From the NCBI GenBank assembly GCA_009781315.1, contig WQYI01000005.1:1-64000 (forward strand): a DNA stretch of 64,000 nucleotides. The letters are read 5' to 3'. Source of the DNA: Candidatus Endomicrobium embiratermitis. Lineage in GTDB: Bacteria > Elusimicrobiota > Endomicrobiia > Endomicrobiales > Endomicrobiaceae. The position numbers and the translations under genes are program-made. Positions 41,150-49,297 of this stretch are shown one piece after another (within the stretch, counting starts at the first letter, position 1; each line of letters starts with the position of its first letter). The notes under the pieces are model-generated. The model was not told the DNA's origin, did not search any database, and saw only the letters and a list, made by a program, of their open reading frames with translations.

Positions 41150-41710
41150 ATGAAAAAGTTTTTAGCGGTTTTAGCCTTAATTTGCCTCTCGTCAACGGCG
41201 GTTTTTGCAATGACAAGTACGGATAATGAATTTATAGTAAAGGCCGGAATACAGCCGCAAGGCTCGGTATCGATTGACGGTAACAGCAGCGACACCAATG
41301 TAGGCATATCCGCAGGCTTTGAATATTTCAAATATTTAAATAACATAGTAGCGGTAGGAGCCGGGGCTTCATATGATTTGCCCAGAAAATTTAAAGATAA
41401 CGCTATTGACGGCTCCGTCTCTTTTCTCCCATTGTCTATAGCGGTAAAAGCCCGCACGCCGCTTCAGGGGTTTGACAATAATTTCCCGTTTATCGTGGGA
41501 AGACTCGGATATTCGGCGTTTATGAACAATTCAGATTATATTAAATCGTCAAGCGGCGGGCTCTATTATTCATTAGGATTAGGAGTAAGCATAGATTACC
41601 TTGTTATAGAAGCGGCTTACGCGGCAAACAAGTTTTCTTTTAAAAATCCCGCAGATAAAGACGGAACATATTCCACGATTTCCCTTTACGTAGGTTTTAA
41701 ATTCGAATAA
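41150..41710 (+). CDS. Small outer-membrane beta-barrel protein
   Basis: 186 residues. The signal peptide ends STAVFA (residues 15-20). The rest alternates polar and aromatic/glycine residues in about eight strands, for example FIVKAGIQPQGSVSI, VGISAGFEYFKYL, PFIVGRLGYSAF, GLYYSLGLGVSIDY and ISLYVGFKFE, like eight-stranded OmpX/OmpW-size barrels. A near-perfect ribosome site (AGGAGGT), a good promoter and a perfect terminator suggest high expression as a single-gene unit. The function is not evident; a structural or surface role is likely. Confidence 0.8.
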   Translation: MKKFLAVLALICLSSTAVFAMTSTDNEFIVKAGIQPQGSVSIDGNSSDTNVGISAGFEYFKYLNNIVAVGAGASYDLPRKFKDNAIDGSVSFLPLSIAVKARTPLQGFDNNFPFIVGRLGYSAFMNNSDYIKSSSGGLYYSLGLGVSIDYLVIEAAYAANKFSFKNPADKDGTYSTISLYVGFKFE

Positions 41711-41728
41711 AAATTTAAGATACGCAAA

Positions 41729-41760
41729 AACCGGCATATAAGAATTCTTATATGCCGGTT
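41729..41760. terminator. Perfect palindromic terminator
   Basis: A 32-bp perfect palindrome (14-bp stem with a 4-nt tip, AACCGGCATATAAG...CTTATATGCCGGTT) followed by TTTTATT on the plus strand and preceded by A-rich DNA. It serves the outer-membrane protein gene and probably the converging cation transporter gene. Confidence 0.9.
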
Positions 41761-41784
41761 TTTTATTAAATAAAAAACTTCGTT

Positions 41785-42735
41785 TTATTTTTCAAATTTA
41801 CAGAACTTTGTAAGACAACCGCATTGGCATTTCGGAGTACAGGTGTAATCGCAGGGTTCAACGTGAATGGTTACAAGAACATTTTTAAGTTTTTCGGCAA
41901 TTTTATTGTCGATTTCTCTTGTAATTTCATGGGACTGCAAAACCGTCATTTTGGGGCTTACAAGAATATGAACTTCAACAAAACACCTGTTCCCGGATTT
42001 TCTTGTTTTTAAATCGTGGTATCCGGAAATAATATCTCTGTAAGAACGCACTATATTTTCGACAAGCGCCACTTCCTCTTGCGAGAGGCTTACGTCAAAC
42101 AAATCTTTTGCGGACTTTACGGTAAGTTTGTAAGCTGTTTTTATAATCATAGCGGCAACAACAAGAGCGGCGGCCGGATCTATCCAATGCATATCGGCTT
42201 TCGGAAATAAAAATTCCGCGATAACGATAACAGCAAGCGCCGCCATTACACCGAGAGAAGTATATACGTCCGTGCGCAAATGCCACGCGTCGGCTTCCAA
42301 AGCAAGAGACTGCGCCTGTTTTGCGACTTTAAAAAGTCTTAATGAAACAAAATAATTTACCGCCGCCGCAAAAAGCATTATAAACACGCCGATTAACGGA
42401 GTTTCAACGGACTGGGGATTAATAAGCCTGTTAACCGATTCGTATATTATATACGCCGCGGCGACAAAAATTAAAAGAGCCTCTATTGTTCCGGAAATAT
42501 TTTCAACTTTGCCGTGCCCGTAAGGATGCGCGTCGTCCGCAGGCTTTGAAGATTCTTTTACGGCAAAAAGAGCTATTAAAGCGGCTATCAAATCTATCGC
42601 GGAATGTATCGCTTCGGATATTATCGCAACAGACCCTATAAAAATACCTACGACAATCTTTAAAATCGTAAGAACCGCGTTTGAGAAAACGGAAAGCGCC
42701 GCAGTTTTGACCGCGTTTTTTTCTAAGTCTGTCAT
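41785..42735 (-). CDS. Cation diffusion facilitator transporter with Cys-rich tail
   Basis: 316 residues from the ATG at 42735, which has a GGAGAG site; a TTG start at 42765 would overlap the upstream gene. It has six membrane segments with the CDF pattern SVAIISEAIHSAIDLIAALI and DDAHPYGHGKVE, and the paired metal-site Asp/His residues later in SLALEADAWHLRTDV. A cytoplasmic ferredoxin-like domain (about 210-290) follows. The family exports Zn2+, Mn2+, Fe2+ or similar ions by proton exchange. The last 22 residues contain six cysteines (CDYTCTPKCQCGCL...C), an added metal-binding tail. It ends the envelope operon. Confidence 0.92.
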   Translation of the reverse strand: MTDLEKNAVKTAALSVFSNAVLTILKIVVGIFIGSVAIISEAIHSAIDLIAALIALFAVKESSKPADDAHPYGHGKVENISGTIEALLIFVAAAYIIYESVNRLINPQSVETPLIGVFIMLFAAAVNYFVSLRLFKVAKQAQSLALEADAWHLRTDVYTSLGVMAALAVIVIAEFLFPKADMHWIDPAAALVVAAMIIKTAYKLTVKSAKDLFDVSLSQEEVALVENIVRSYRDIISGYHDLKTRKSGNRCFVEVHILVSPKMTVLQSHEITREIDNKIAEKLKNVLVTIHVEPCDYTCTPKCQCGCLTKFCKFEK

Positions 42736-42751
42736 TGTTTTCTCTCCGGGC

Positions 42752-43636
42752 TTATTTTTTTTCAATTTTTTCTAATGCCGCGATCGCCGAGCCTATAGGT
42801 ATTTTCACTTTAAGATATACCGGAATTTTTCTCTCGTCCGCGGTAACCCACACTAACATCTGTCCGGAAGTTTTCATTATACCTGCGTTTTCCCTGACAA
42901 AAGGCTCAAGAACAAGGCAGTTAAACTCGCCCGCCGGAACTTTCATTTTCTCTTCTCTTAAAACATTTACGGCCAAAGCCCAGGACATATCGCCGGAATG
43001 GGCTTCCAAAGTATATTTCTCTCCGACTTTTAAATCAAGAGTTCTCATATAATATAAAGCTGTCATAACATCCTGAACATATTCCGGGGTTGCTCCCTTT
43101 TGCATTTTGCCGTTATCAAAAAGCATGTATGTTTTTTCTATAGGATCAAAATCCAAAGTTTCTTTTTTTGTCCAGCCGCCTTCGCTGATATTTGCTACAA
43201 ATCTTAAAGACGATAGGCTTTCCCTGTCCAACCACGCTTCATTTATATCGCGGACTTTAAAAACTTCGTCAAAAAACGGTTTAGTTTTCGCCATAGAATA
43301 TATGTGATGCGCGCTGCGTCCGTTTATATCTTCAAAACCTCTTAATTCTAAAGTCGCTTCTCCTATGGAAATAAATTGCCATTTGACGCCGTACGTGAGT
43401 TTTTCAAATTCCGGCAAAGGATTGCCTTCGTGTTTACGCCAAACGAAAGAATCTTTGCCAGACTGAATCCGTGCTCTTTCAGCTTTGAGCTTTTCCGCGA
43501 GAAAAGAAGATTGAGGCTCGTAGGATAAAATATTCGAAGCAAAAAGAAAAATACAGAAAAATATGACAACCGTTTTTATGACCGGATTGCCTCTCACGCA
43601 ATGACAATTTAAGGATTTAATTCTTTTTGGCATCAT
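42752..43636 (-). CDS. DUF3108 exported protein
   Basis: 294 residues. A hydrophobic segment at about 20-36 ends ASNILS, consistent with an uncleaved or cleaved signal peptide. The rest matches the DUF3108 beta-sheet family: LTYGVKWQFISIGEATLE, IYSMAKTKPFF, ALYYMRTLDLKVGEKYTL, and LVWVTADERKIPVYLKVKIPIGS. DUF3108 proteins are periplasmic and of uncertain function. The first ~19 residues are coded partly by a GTCATTGCG-type repeat, so the true start may lie downstream. It overlaps gmhB by 20 bases. Confidence 0.82.
   Translation of the reverse strand: MMPKRIKSLNCHCVRGNPVIKTVVIFFCIFLFASNILSYEPQSSFLAEKLKAERARIQSGKDSFVWRKHEGNPLPEFEKLTYGVKWQFISIGEATLELRGFEDINGRSAHHIYSMAKTKPFFDEVFKVRDINEAWLDRESLSSLRFVANISEGGWTKKETLDFDPIEKTYMLFDNGKMQKGATPEYVQDVMTALYYMRTLDLKVGEKYTLEAHSGDMSWALAVNVLREEKMKVPAGEFNCLVLEPFVRENAGIMKTSGQMLVWVTADERKIPVYLKVKIPIGSAIAALEKIEKK
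43578..43605. repeat. GTCATTGCG-type repeat inside the DUF3108 5' end
   Basis: GTCATTGCGTGAGAGGCAAT on the minus strand is a common bacterial intergenic repeat form (GTCATTGC...GCAAT pairing). It lies inside the first codons of the DUF3108 frame. Confidence 0.5.
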
Positions 43637-44207
43637 TGATTATCAGCCTCGCAGCCTGTTTTAAAGTCTTGCATACGGCTAAAGGTTTTATTTTCTCGTT
43701 TTTGACTTTTAAAAACTGCCTTTTTCCGTGACCTGTTAATACTAAAACGCCTTTGCCGCCAAAATTATTGCCTAACATATAATCTCTTATGCTGTCGCCT
43801 ACCGTATAAGATTTTTTTAAATCTATATTGTGTTCTTTTGCCGCCTGCAGCGCCATTCCTGTTTTGGGTTTCCTGCAGCCGCATTTATCATCGTCTATGT
43901 GCGGGCAATAATAAAGTCCGTCTATTTTTACGCCATTTTCTTTAATAAGCGACAAAAATTTTTTATGCACTTTCTCCAAATCCTTCTCCGTAAACATTTT
44001 CCTGCTTATACCCGACTGGTTTGTAACTACGATAATTTTAAAACCCGCTTCGCGTAATTTTTTTACGCTGGCCGCGGAAAAAGAATAAAGTTTTACCTGC
44101 CCGGGCAAGCTCAGATAATTTTTATCGAAAATAATTGTTCCGTCTCGGTCTAAAAAAACCGCGGGCGTCATTTTAGTTTTAGCGTTTGAAGTATTGTTTT
44201 TTCCCAT
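43617..44207 (-). CDS. gmhB: D-glycero-D-manno-heptose 1,7-bisphosphate phosphatase (HAD)
   Basis: 196 residues. HAD motif I is FLDRDGTIIFD, motif II is VVTNQSGI, and the late VGDSIRDYMLG is motif IV. A zinc-loop CPHIDDDKCGCRKP has the Cys/His pattern of GmhB. It removes a phosphate in ADP-heptose synthesis for the LPS inner core. It overlaps lpxK by 40 bases and the DUF3108 gene by 20 bases, which places it in the tight envelope operon. Confidence 0.9.
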   Translation of the reverse strand: MGKNNTSNAKTKMTPAVFLDRDGTIIFDKNYLSLPGQVKLYSFSAASVKKLREAGFKIIVVTNQSGISRKMFTEKDLEKVHKKFLSLIKENGVKIDGLYYCPHIDDDKCGCRKPKTGMALQAAKEHNIDLKKSYTVGDSIRDYMLGNNFGGKGVLVLTGHGKRQFLKVKNEKIKPLAVCKTLKQAARLIINDAKKN

Positions 44208-45181
44208 TGTTCTTTCCCCGTTTTAAACAGCGGTTTTACGTTTAAAACAGCCGTTCTTTCTTTCATTTTATCATCCGTAAGAGATTCGAGTTTTACGGCG
44301 TCTTTCGCGGTAATTACGAAAAAATCATTGCCTGAATAAATTTCTTTTAACTTATTGTAATCATACTTCTCGTGATCTTTGAAATCATAAACTTTTTTTA
44401 TTTTAAGCCCTGATTTTTCAACCGAATTTTTAAAACCGCCCGAAAAACCTATTCCGTTTAAAATAACGACTTCAGACTGTTTTAATTTTTCTTCGTCAAA
44501 CTTTGTTTTAATGTCAAGTTGCGTATATTCGTAATTTCCGTAATATGTAACTATTGCCTTTAGCCCGCCGGAATATTTTTCAATCTCGGTTTCAAGTTTT
44601 TTTAATACGGCGGCGTCAACCATATCGGCATTTGTAATTATTATTAGCTTTGCTCTTTTTAAAGCGTCTGGCTTTTCCCTCAAAATACCAGCAGGAATTA
44701 ACATACCGTTCCCAAAAGGGTCTGCGGCATTGACACAGACAATATCCAAATCCCTGCAGATTTTCCAGTGCTGGAAACCGTCGTCTAAAACATAGACGCC
44801 GGCTTTGGTTTCTTTAGCAAAACGCAAAGCGTTATTATATCTGTCGGCCCCTATAATCACATCCGCTTCGGGAACCGACTTAGAAATCAAAAGAGGCTCG
44901 TCGCCGCTTTCGGCAGCGCTTACATTAACTCCGCCGTTATTTAATAATACCGGGGCTTTGCTCCTGCGGTTGTATCCGCGCGTTAATACCGCTGGTTTTA
45001 AATTATTTTTTACCAAAAAACGCAAAAGCTCTATCACTACAGGAGTTTTACCTGTTCCGCCCCACGTAAGGTTGCCGACGCTTATAACAGGCGCGGGAAG
45101 AGTTTTCGGAGATTTTAAACATTTGTCCGCTTCGGATAAAAGCTTATAAATAACGGATAACGGGTATAAAAGTTTGGTCAT
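44168..45181 (-). CDS. lpxK: Tetraacyldisaccharide 4'-kinase
   Basis: 337 residues. It phosphorylates the 4' position of lipid A precursor. N-terminal PVISVGNLTWGGTGKTPVV carries the Walker A of the LpxK family, followed by LTRGYNRRSKAP, DGFQHWKICRDLDIVCV and LREKPDALKRAKLIIITNAD. The protein sits on the inner membrane. It overlaps both neighbours (4 bases with the GT4 gene). Its presence is strong evidence for an outer membrane with lipid A. Confidence 0.95.
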   Translation of the reverse strand: MTKLLYPLSVIYKLLSEADKCLKSPKTLPAPVISVGNLTWGGTGKTPVVIELLRFLVKNNLKPAVLTRGYNRRSKAPVLLNNGGVNVSAAESGDEPLLISKSVPEADVIIGADRYNNALRFAKETKAGVYVLDDGFQHWKICRDLDIVCVNAADPFGNGMLIPAGILREKPDALKRAKLIIITNADMVDAAVLKKLETEIEKYSGGLKAIVTYYGNYEYTQLDIKTKFDEEKLKQSEVVILNGIGFSGGFKNSVEKSGLKIKKVYDFKDHEKYDYNKLKEIYSGNDFFVITAKDAVKLESLTDDKMKERTAVLNVKPLFKTGKEQWEKTILQTLKLK

Positions 45182-46284
45182 TTTTTTACCGGCATAATTT
45201 TATTGTACACGTCCAAAACGTCTGAGACCATATTTTTTATTGTAAACTTTCTTTCTACAAATTTTCTGCCGTTTTCGCCCATATGCTTTGCTTTATCCGA
45301 ATCGCTAGCAAGTTCTTTTATGGCTTTTGCCGTTTGCGCAACGTTTGACGGCTCAATCATAATACCGGTTACATTATCTAAAAAGGCTTCGGGAATTCCG
45401 CCGACATTTGTGGCAATTACCGGTTTTTTGAGCGCCTGCGCTTCTATTAAAACATTGGGCATGCCTTCTGTGTCCCACGATAAAAGGCAAAATATATCCA
45501 TGGCAGAAACATATTTTTGCACCTGTTCCTGATAACCCGTAAAATAAACTATATCGTCAACGCCAATATTTTTAGCATACTGCTTTAAATCTTCAAGCCC
45601 GTTGCCCGCGCCGACAATTAAATAGCACAAATTTGGAAAATCGGTTCTCAAAATTTTAGACGCTTCAATTAAAAATATCTGCCCTTTTCCTTTTAAATCA
45701 ACTATCGCTCCGACCGTGCCGACAACTGTTTTCCACTCAAGATAATAATCTTTAACAATATCCGAAAAATCAATATCCAAAGAAAATTTGTCTAAATTTA
45801 CGCCGTTATAAACGACTTTGATTTTCTCAGGAGCGACTTGTTCGTATTTAACAAGTCCTCCGGCAACAGCTTTGGAAACAGCTATAACGGCATCGGCAAA
45901 CTTATAATGACTTCTGCTGAAAAAACTGTGCCTTGTGTCCTGCCTTCTATGGAAAACGACTTTTATTTTAGGACAAAAAAATCTTGCTATAAGAGCAGTC
46001 CAGTAAAGTTTTCCCTGATGAGCATGGATAATGTTTATATTATTTTTTTTGATTATACGAATAAGGTTTAAAATCGCGAACGGACCGAAAGAATTTTTTG
46101 CTTTAAAAGGGAATACCGTAAGGTTTTTCTTAACTGCCTGCTCAAAAAGAAAACTGCCTGCCGGCGCCGCGATAAAGTTTTGTGTTTCACCGGACTTTTG
46201 AAGACTATCGGCTAAAAAAAGCGTGGCTTTTTCCGCCCCGCCTATTGTCCAAGAGGAAAATATATGAAGTATTTTATATTTCAT
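45178..46284 (-). CDS. Glycosyltransferase family 4
   Basis: 368 residues, GT-B fold. The N-terminal domain has SSWTIGGAEKATLFLADSL and IIHAHQGKLYW. The C-terminal nucleotide-sugar domain has VVGTVGAIVDLKGKGQIFL and the EX7E-type block SWDTEGMPNVLIEAQALKKP. It transfers a sugar from an activated donor, most likely to an LPS core or glycan given the adjoining lpxK and gmhB. The PIG-L gene before it is translationally coupled (4-base overlap). A GT4 plus PIG-L pair is also seen in bacillithiol synthesis, but the LPS setting makes glycan modification more likely. Confidence 0.9.
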   Translation of the reverse strand: MKYKILHIFSSWTIGGAEKATLFLADSLQKSGETQNFIAAPAGSFLFEQAVKKNLTVFPFKAKNSFGPFAILNLIRIIKKNNINIIHAHQGKLYWTALIARFFCPKIKVVFHRRQDTRHSFFSRSHYKFADAVIAVSKAVAGGLVKYEQVAPEKIKVVYNGVNLDKFSLDIDFSDIVKDYYLEWKTVVGTVGAIVDLKGKGQIFLIEASKILRTDFPNLCYLIVGAGNGLEDLKQYAKNIGVDDIVYFTGYQEQVQKYVSAMDIFCLLSWDTEGMPNVLIEAQALKKPVIATNVGGIPEAFLDNVTGIMIEPSNVAQTAKAIKELASDSDKAKHMGENGRKFVERKFTIKNMVSDVLDVYNKIMPVKK

Positions 46285-46994
46285 CTGAAGATTTTTTTAC
46301 CGAGAGAAATATATTCCGCCGCAGTAGCTTTAAAAAAAGCTTCGCCGTACTGCATTCCGGAACTTTTTATTTCTCCCCAGTATTGGTTGAGTCCTTGGGC
46401 CATTTTTACGTAATCTCTTGACGCAAGCTGGGTTTTATAGCATTTTATCGCTCTTTTCTTAAGTTCCCATTCCTCGCTTATGTCAAAAACAACGTTCGGG
46501 TTAAGCGGCGCCCATACTGAATAAGCATAAATCATAAAGTTCATGCTTATCCTCTTTTTTATTTTTATCAAAGCTTTGGAAACCGCGCGGTGATCTTCGT
46601 GTTTGTCAAGCCAAAACGGCAGAAAAACTATTTCAGGCTTTGTTCTGTGCAGTAAAAAAGCAAGATTATCCTCAAATTTCCTGTTTCCGTCAAGACTTCT
46701 CAGCGGGAACTGTAAAAAATGGCTTCTTTTAACGCCTAACGCCGAAACGGCTTTTTCGGCTTCTTTCATTCTTTCGGGCGTATCGTGAGTACAAAAAGCT
46801 ATCTCCGCGTAACCGCCGGCATTAATATGTTTTATTATAGTGCCGCCGCAGCCTATAGATTCATCGTCCTCATGAGGCGCCACTACCAAAACCCTTCCGC
46901 CCTTGAGAGATTCTTCCAGCGGCACGGAATAATTTATGAAAGGCTGTATAAATTCATACATTCTGAATAAATGCCTGTATCTCAAATATTTCAT
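46281..46994 (-). CDS. PIG-L family N-acetylglucosamine deacetylase
   Basis: 237 residues from the ATG at 46994, preferred because GGAGAGG precedes it (the ATG at 47006 has none). The zinc motif reads APHEDDESIGCGGT, a PHPDDE variant with Glu for Pro, and KHEDHRAVS supplies the later His. The family removes an acetyl group from GlcNAc-containing lipids or metabolites. As first gene of the operon ahead of GT4, lpxK and gmhB, it may deacetylate a lipid-linked or LPS sugar. Confidence 0.9.
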   Translation of the reverse strand: MKYLRYRHLFRMYEFIQPFINYSVPLEESLKGGRVLVVAPHEDDESIGCGGTIIKHINAGGYAEIAFCTHDTPERMKEAEKAVSALGVKRSHFLQFPLRSLDGNRKFEDNLAFLLHRTKPEIVFLPFWLDKHEDHRAVSKALIKIKKRISMNFMIYAYSVWAPLNPNVVFDISEEWELKKRAIKCYKTQLASRDYVKMAQGLNQYWGEIKSSGMQYGEAFFKATAAEYISLGKKIFR

Positions 46995-47060
46995 GCCTCT
47001 CCCCATAGTTATTAATATGTTTAGATTTTACAATATCACGAACAAAAGTTCAAAGCAATA

Positions 47061-47156
47061 AACGGCAGAAGATGAGAAGTTGAGAGGTTGAGAAGCTGAG
47101 CAAAAACAAAGCCGTTGCCCAACTGCTCACCATCTCATCAACTCAACTTCTGCTGT
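47061..47156. repeat. Heptamer-arm hairpin element upstream of the envelope operon
   Basis: AACGGCAGAAGATGAGAAGTT then GAGAGGTT and GAGAAGCTGAG. The right arm is CAACTGCTCACCATCTCATC then AACTCAACTTCTGCTGTT. It lies between divergent genes, so this family is not restricted to intra-operon gaps. Confidence 0.8.
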
Positions 47157-47188
47157 TGTATTGACACATTCGCGCGTTTTTTGTTTTA

Positions 47189-47695
47189 ATGTCGCTTATG
47201 AAAAAAGAAAATTTAAACGCTGGTAAACGTCCCTCATGGGACGAATATTTTATGAAGCTCGCATGGCTTGTGGCCGAAAGGTCAACATGCGAAAGACATC
47301 ACGTGGGAGCCGTTATAGCGAGAGATAAAAGAATTTTAACTACGGGATACAATGGCGCGGCCGCGGGCGTAAAAGACTGCGTGGAACTCGGCTGCCTTAG
47401 AAATGAGATGAAAATTCCTTCCGGAACAAGACACGAAATATGCAGAGCCATTCACGCCGAACAAAACGCCATCATACAGGGCGGATTTCACGGAATAAAT
47501 ATTAAAGGCTCAACTTTATATTGCACCCATTCTCCGTGTATTCTATGCGCTAAAATGATTGTCAATGCCGGAATAAAAAAGATAGTTATGAGTATAGTAT
47601 ATCCGGACGACTCATATAAAGATTTATTCTCGCAGGCAGAAGTGGAATATTCTTCGCTGAATATAACAAACCTTAACATAACCCAGAAAATATAA
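47189..47695 (+). CDS. dCMP/ComEB-family deaminase
   Basis: 168 residues, zinc-dependent cytidine-deaminase fold. It shows PSWDEYFMKLAWLVAERSTC, RHHVGAVI, the catalytic IHAEQNAI and the zinc cysteines HSPCILCAKMI. It most likely converts dCMP to dUMP for dTMP synthesis; ComEB homologues share the sequence. The first ATG at 47189 has no clear ribosome site, and an alternative ATG lies three codons later. It precedes the ECF sigma operon by 54 bases. Confidence 0.9.
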   Translation: MSLMKKENLNAGKRPSWDEYFMKLAWLVAERSTCERHHVGAVIARDKRILTTGYNGAAAGVKDCVELGCLRNEMKIPSGTRHEICRAIHAEQNAIIQGGFHGINIKGSTLYCTHSPCILCAKMIVNAGIKKIVMSIVYPDDSYKDLFSQAEVEYSSLNITNLNITQKI

Positions 47696-47749
47696 TCCGA
47701 ATTTTTCAAATTATTGCAATAAATTTGCGAAAGGATGCGTTAATTAATC

Positions 47750-48337
47750 ATGAAACAATTAAATGATTCGGAATTGGTAAGTCTTTTTAAGACAGGCAAT
47801 AATGAGGCATTCGAGGAAATTGTTATGAGATATCAGGCGCATGTTTACACATATTTAATGTCAATAACAAAAAATCCCGAGATATCAAGCGACATTTTAC
47901 AGGACGTATTCGTAAGAGCGTTCAAAAAACTAAAAAACTATAATGACGAAAACAAATTTAAAAATTGGCTGTTCACTTTATCAAGGAATATGACTATGGA
48001 TTATTACAGAAGAAACAATAAAACCATGATTCCGCTTGAAGTGCAGAACGAAGATGAAATGTCATTAATAGATTCTTTATCCGATAAAGAACCGCAGCCG
48101 CTTGACATAGCAATTTCAAACAGCATGTCTGAATCCGTAAAAAAAGCATTGGACTGTCTTTCAGGCGAAGAAAGGGAATTGATATATCTTAAAGATTCGA
48201 TGACTTTTAAAGAAATTTCAGAAATGCAGAACAAGCCCATAGGAACGCTTCTTTCAAAATTTAACAGGGCTTTAAGCAAACTTAAAAAAATTCTTTTAGA
48301 AACCGAACCGGAGGTGTACAATGAATATGTGCAATAA
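47750..48337 (+). CDS. ECF-type RNA polymerase sigma factor
   Basis: 195 residues. Region 2 shows LVSLFKTGNNEAFEEIVMRY, YLMSITKNPEISSDILQDVFVRAFK and FKNWLFTLSRNMTMDYYRR. Region 4 shows LDCLSGEERELIYLKDSMTF and GTLLSKFNRALSKLKKIL. It directs polymerase to a small regulon, probably for envelope stress. The ATG overlaps nothing upstream. The stop overlaps the start of a gene for a zinc-type anti-sigma protein, the usual pairing. Confidence 0.93.
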   Translation: MKQLNDSELVSLFKTGNNEAFEEIVMRYQAHVYTYLMSITKNPEISSDILQDVFVRAFKKLKNYNDENKFKNWLFTLSRNMTMDYYRRNNKTMIPLEVQNEDEMSLIDSLSDKEPQPLDIAISNSMSESVKKALDCLSGEERELIYLKDSMTFKEISEMQNKPIGTLLSKFNRALSKLKKILLETEPEVYNEYVQ

Positions 48338-48728
48338 TCTGCCTCTTTATACTTATAATGAAATGAATAAAGATGAAAAAGAACAGTTTGAAAAACATCT
48401 GAAAGGCTGTAAAGAATGCCGTGAAAATCTTAAAACTTGTTCTTCGCTAAAAAATTCTCTGCCTCTTCAAAGCGCGCCGTTGAACGTAATAAACAATATC
48501 TTTGATAAAACTACAAGAAAACCGCATTTTTTCAGTTACGTAAAAACATGGAAGATCGGGCTTGCGGCCGCAGCGTGCCTTATGATAGCCGTTTTCTCGG
48601 TTATCTCGCATAATAATACTAATTACAATAAAATTTATGCTCCGTATGACAGACTTTCCATATCGTATGAAGACATATATAATATAGACTCGGAACTAGA
48701 CGAGTTTGAAAACGTATTTTTAGCCTAA
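48321..48728 (+). CDS. Zinc-finger-type membrane anti-sigma factor
   Basis: 135 residues. The N-terminal HxxxCxxC motif (HLKGCKEC, about 31-38) is the zinc-binding anti-sigma signature, preceded by MNMCNNLPLYTYNEM. One membrane segment lies at about residues 74-94 (IGLAAAACLMIAVFSVI), with a short tail beyond it. It overlaps the sigma gene by 17 bases. It should hold the sigma factor at the membrane until a signal in the envelope releases it. The tail after the membrane segment has no recognised sensor domain. Confidence 0.88.
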   Translation: MNMCNNLPLYTYNEMNKDEKEQFEKHLKGCKECRENLKTCSSLKNSLPLQSAPLNVINNIFDKTTRKPHFFSYVKTWKIGLAAAACLMIAVFSVISHNNTNYNKIYAPYDRLSISYEDIYNIDSELDEFENVFLA

Positions 48729-48740
48729 AGGAGGCTTTAT

Positions 48741-49220
48741 ATGATGAAAAAAGCATCAGCGGTATTATGCGCGGTATTTTTAGCAGCCGGCTTGTCGTTT
48801 GCGGCTCCGAAAAATTTGGACACTAAAAAATCCGACGCAAAAGACAGAAAAGAAAGAATGGCTGAAATCATGAAAGACAAAGAAAACTATTTAAAAAAAC
48901 TTGGAGCCTTAACGAATAAATACAACAAAGCTTCCGGCAAAAACAAAGAATCGGTAATAAAAGAAATTAAAACTTTTATTGCGAGCGAAACCGATAGAGA
49001 ACTTGTACAGAAAAAAGAAATGCTCGCCGCCCAAAAAGAAAGAATAGCTAAGTATGAAGCCCAGATAGCCGAAATTGAAAATGACAAAGAAGACTATATA
49101 AATAAAAAAGTCGCGGAGGCCTTAACTCCGGAAGGACAGGAAAAAATAAAGGAAGCGCGGGAAAGACTAAACAAAAAAGGCAATGACAAAACCGAAAAAA
49201 ACCTGAAAAGTAATCTGTAA
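48741..49220 (+). CDS. Exported coiled-coil protein in the sigma operon
   Basis: 159 residues. The signal peptide ends LSFAA (about residue 21). The mature part is almost entirely Lys/Glu/Asp/Ala-rich helix, for example ERIAKYEAQIAEIENDKEDY, and is predicted to be coiled coil. It lies 12 bases after the anti-sigma gene, with a GGAGG site. In size and position it resembles periplasmic Spy/CpxP-like partners of envelope-stress regulators, but it lacks their clear LTxxQ repeats. A role as envelope chaperone or sigma-signal partner is inference. Confidence 0.75.
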   Translation: MMKKASAVLCAVFLAAGLSFAAPKNLDTKKSDAKDRKERMAEIMKDKENYLKKLGALTNKYNKASGKNKESVIKEIKTFIASETDRELVQKKEMLAAQKERIAKYEAQIAEIENDKEDYINKKVAEALTPEGQEKIKEARERLNKKGNDKTEKNLKSNL

Positions 49221-49235
49221 TAATAATTAAACTAT

Positions 49236-49277
49236 AAAGAACGAGCCGTCCGGATTTATCCGGACGGCTCGTTCTTT
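49236..49277. terminator. Bidirectional terminator
   Basis: A 20-bp perfect stem (49236-49255 with 49258-49277), AAAGAACGAGCCGTCC..., between the ECF sigma operon and the converging hydG gene. Confidence 0.9.
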
Positions 49278-49297
49278 GTCATGATTACATAGTTAGT

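Noticed and set aside
45178-46994. GT4 plus PIG-L as bacillithiol synthesis (bshA/bshB)
   Set aside because: The genes are embedded in an lpxK-gmhB operon and no bshC-like gene is visible, so LPS or glycan modification fits better.
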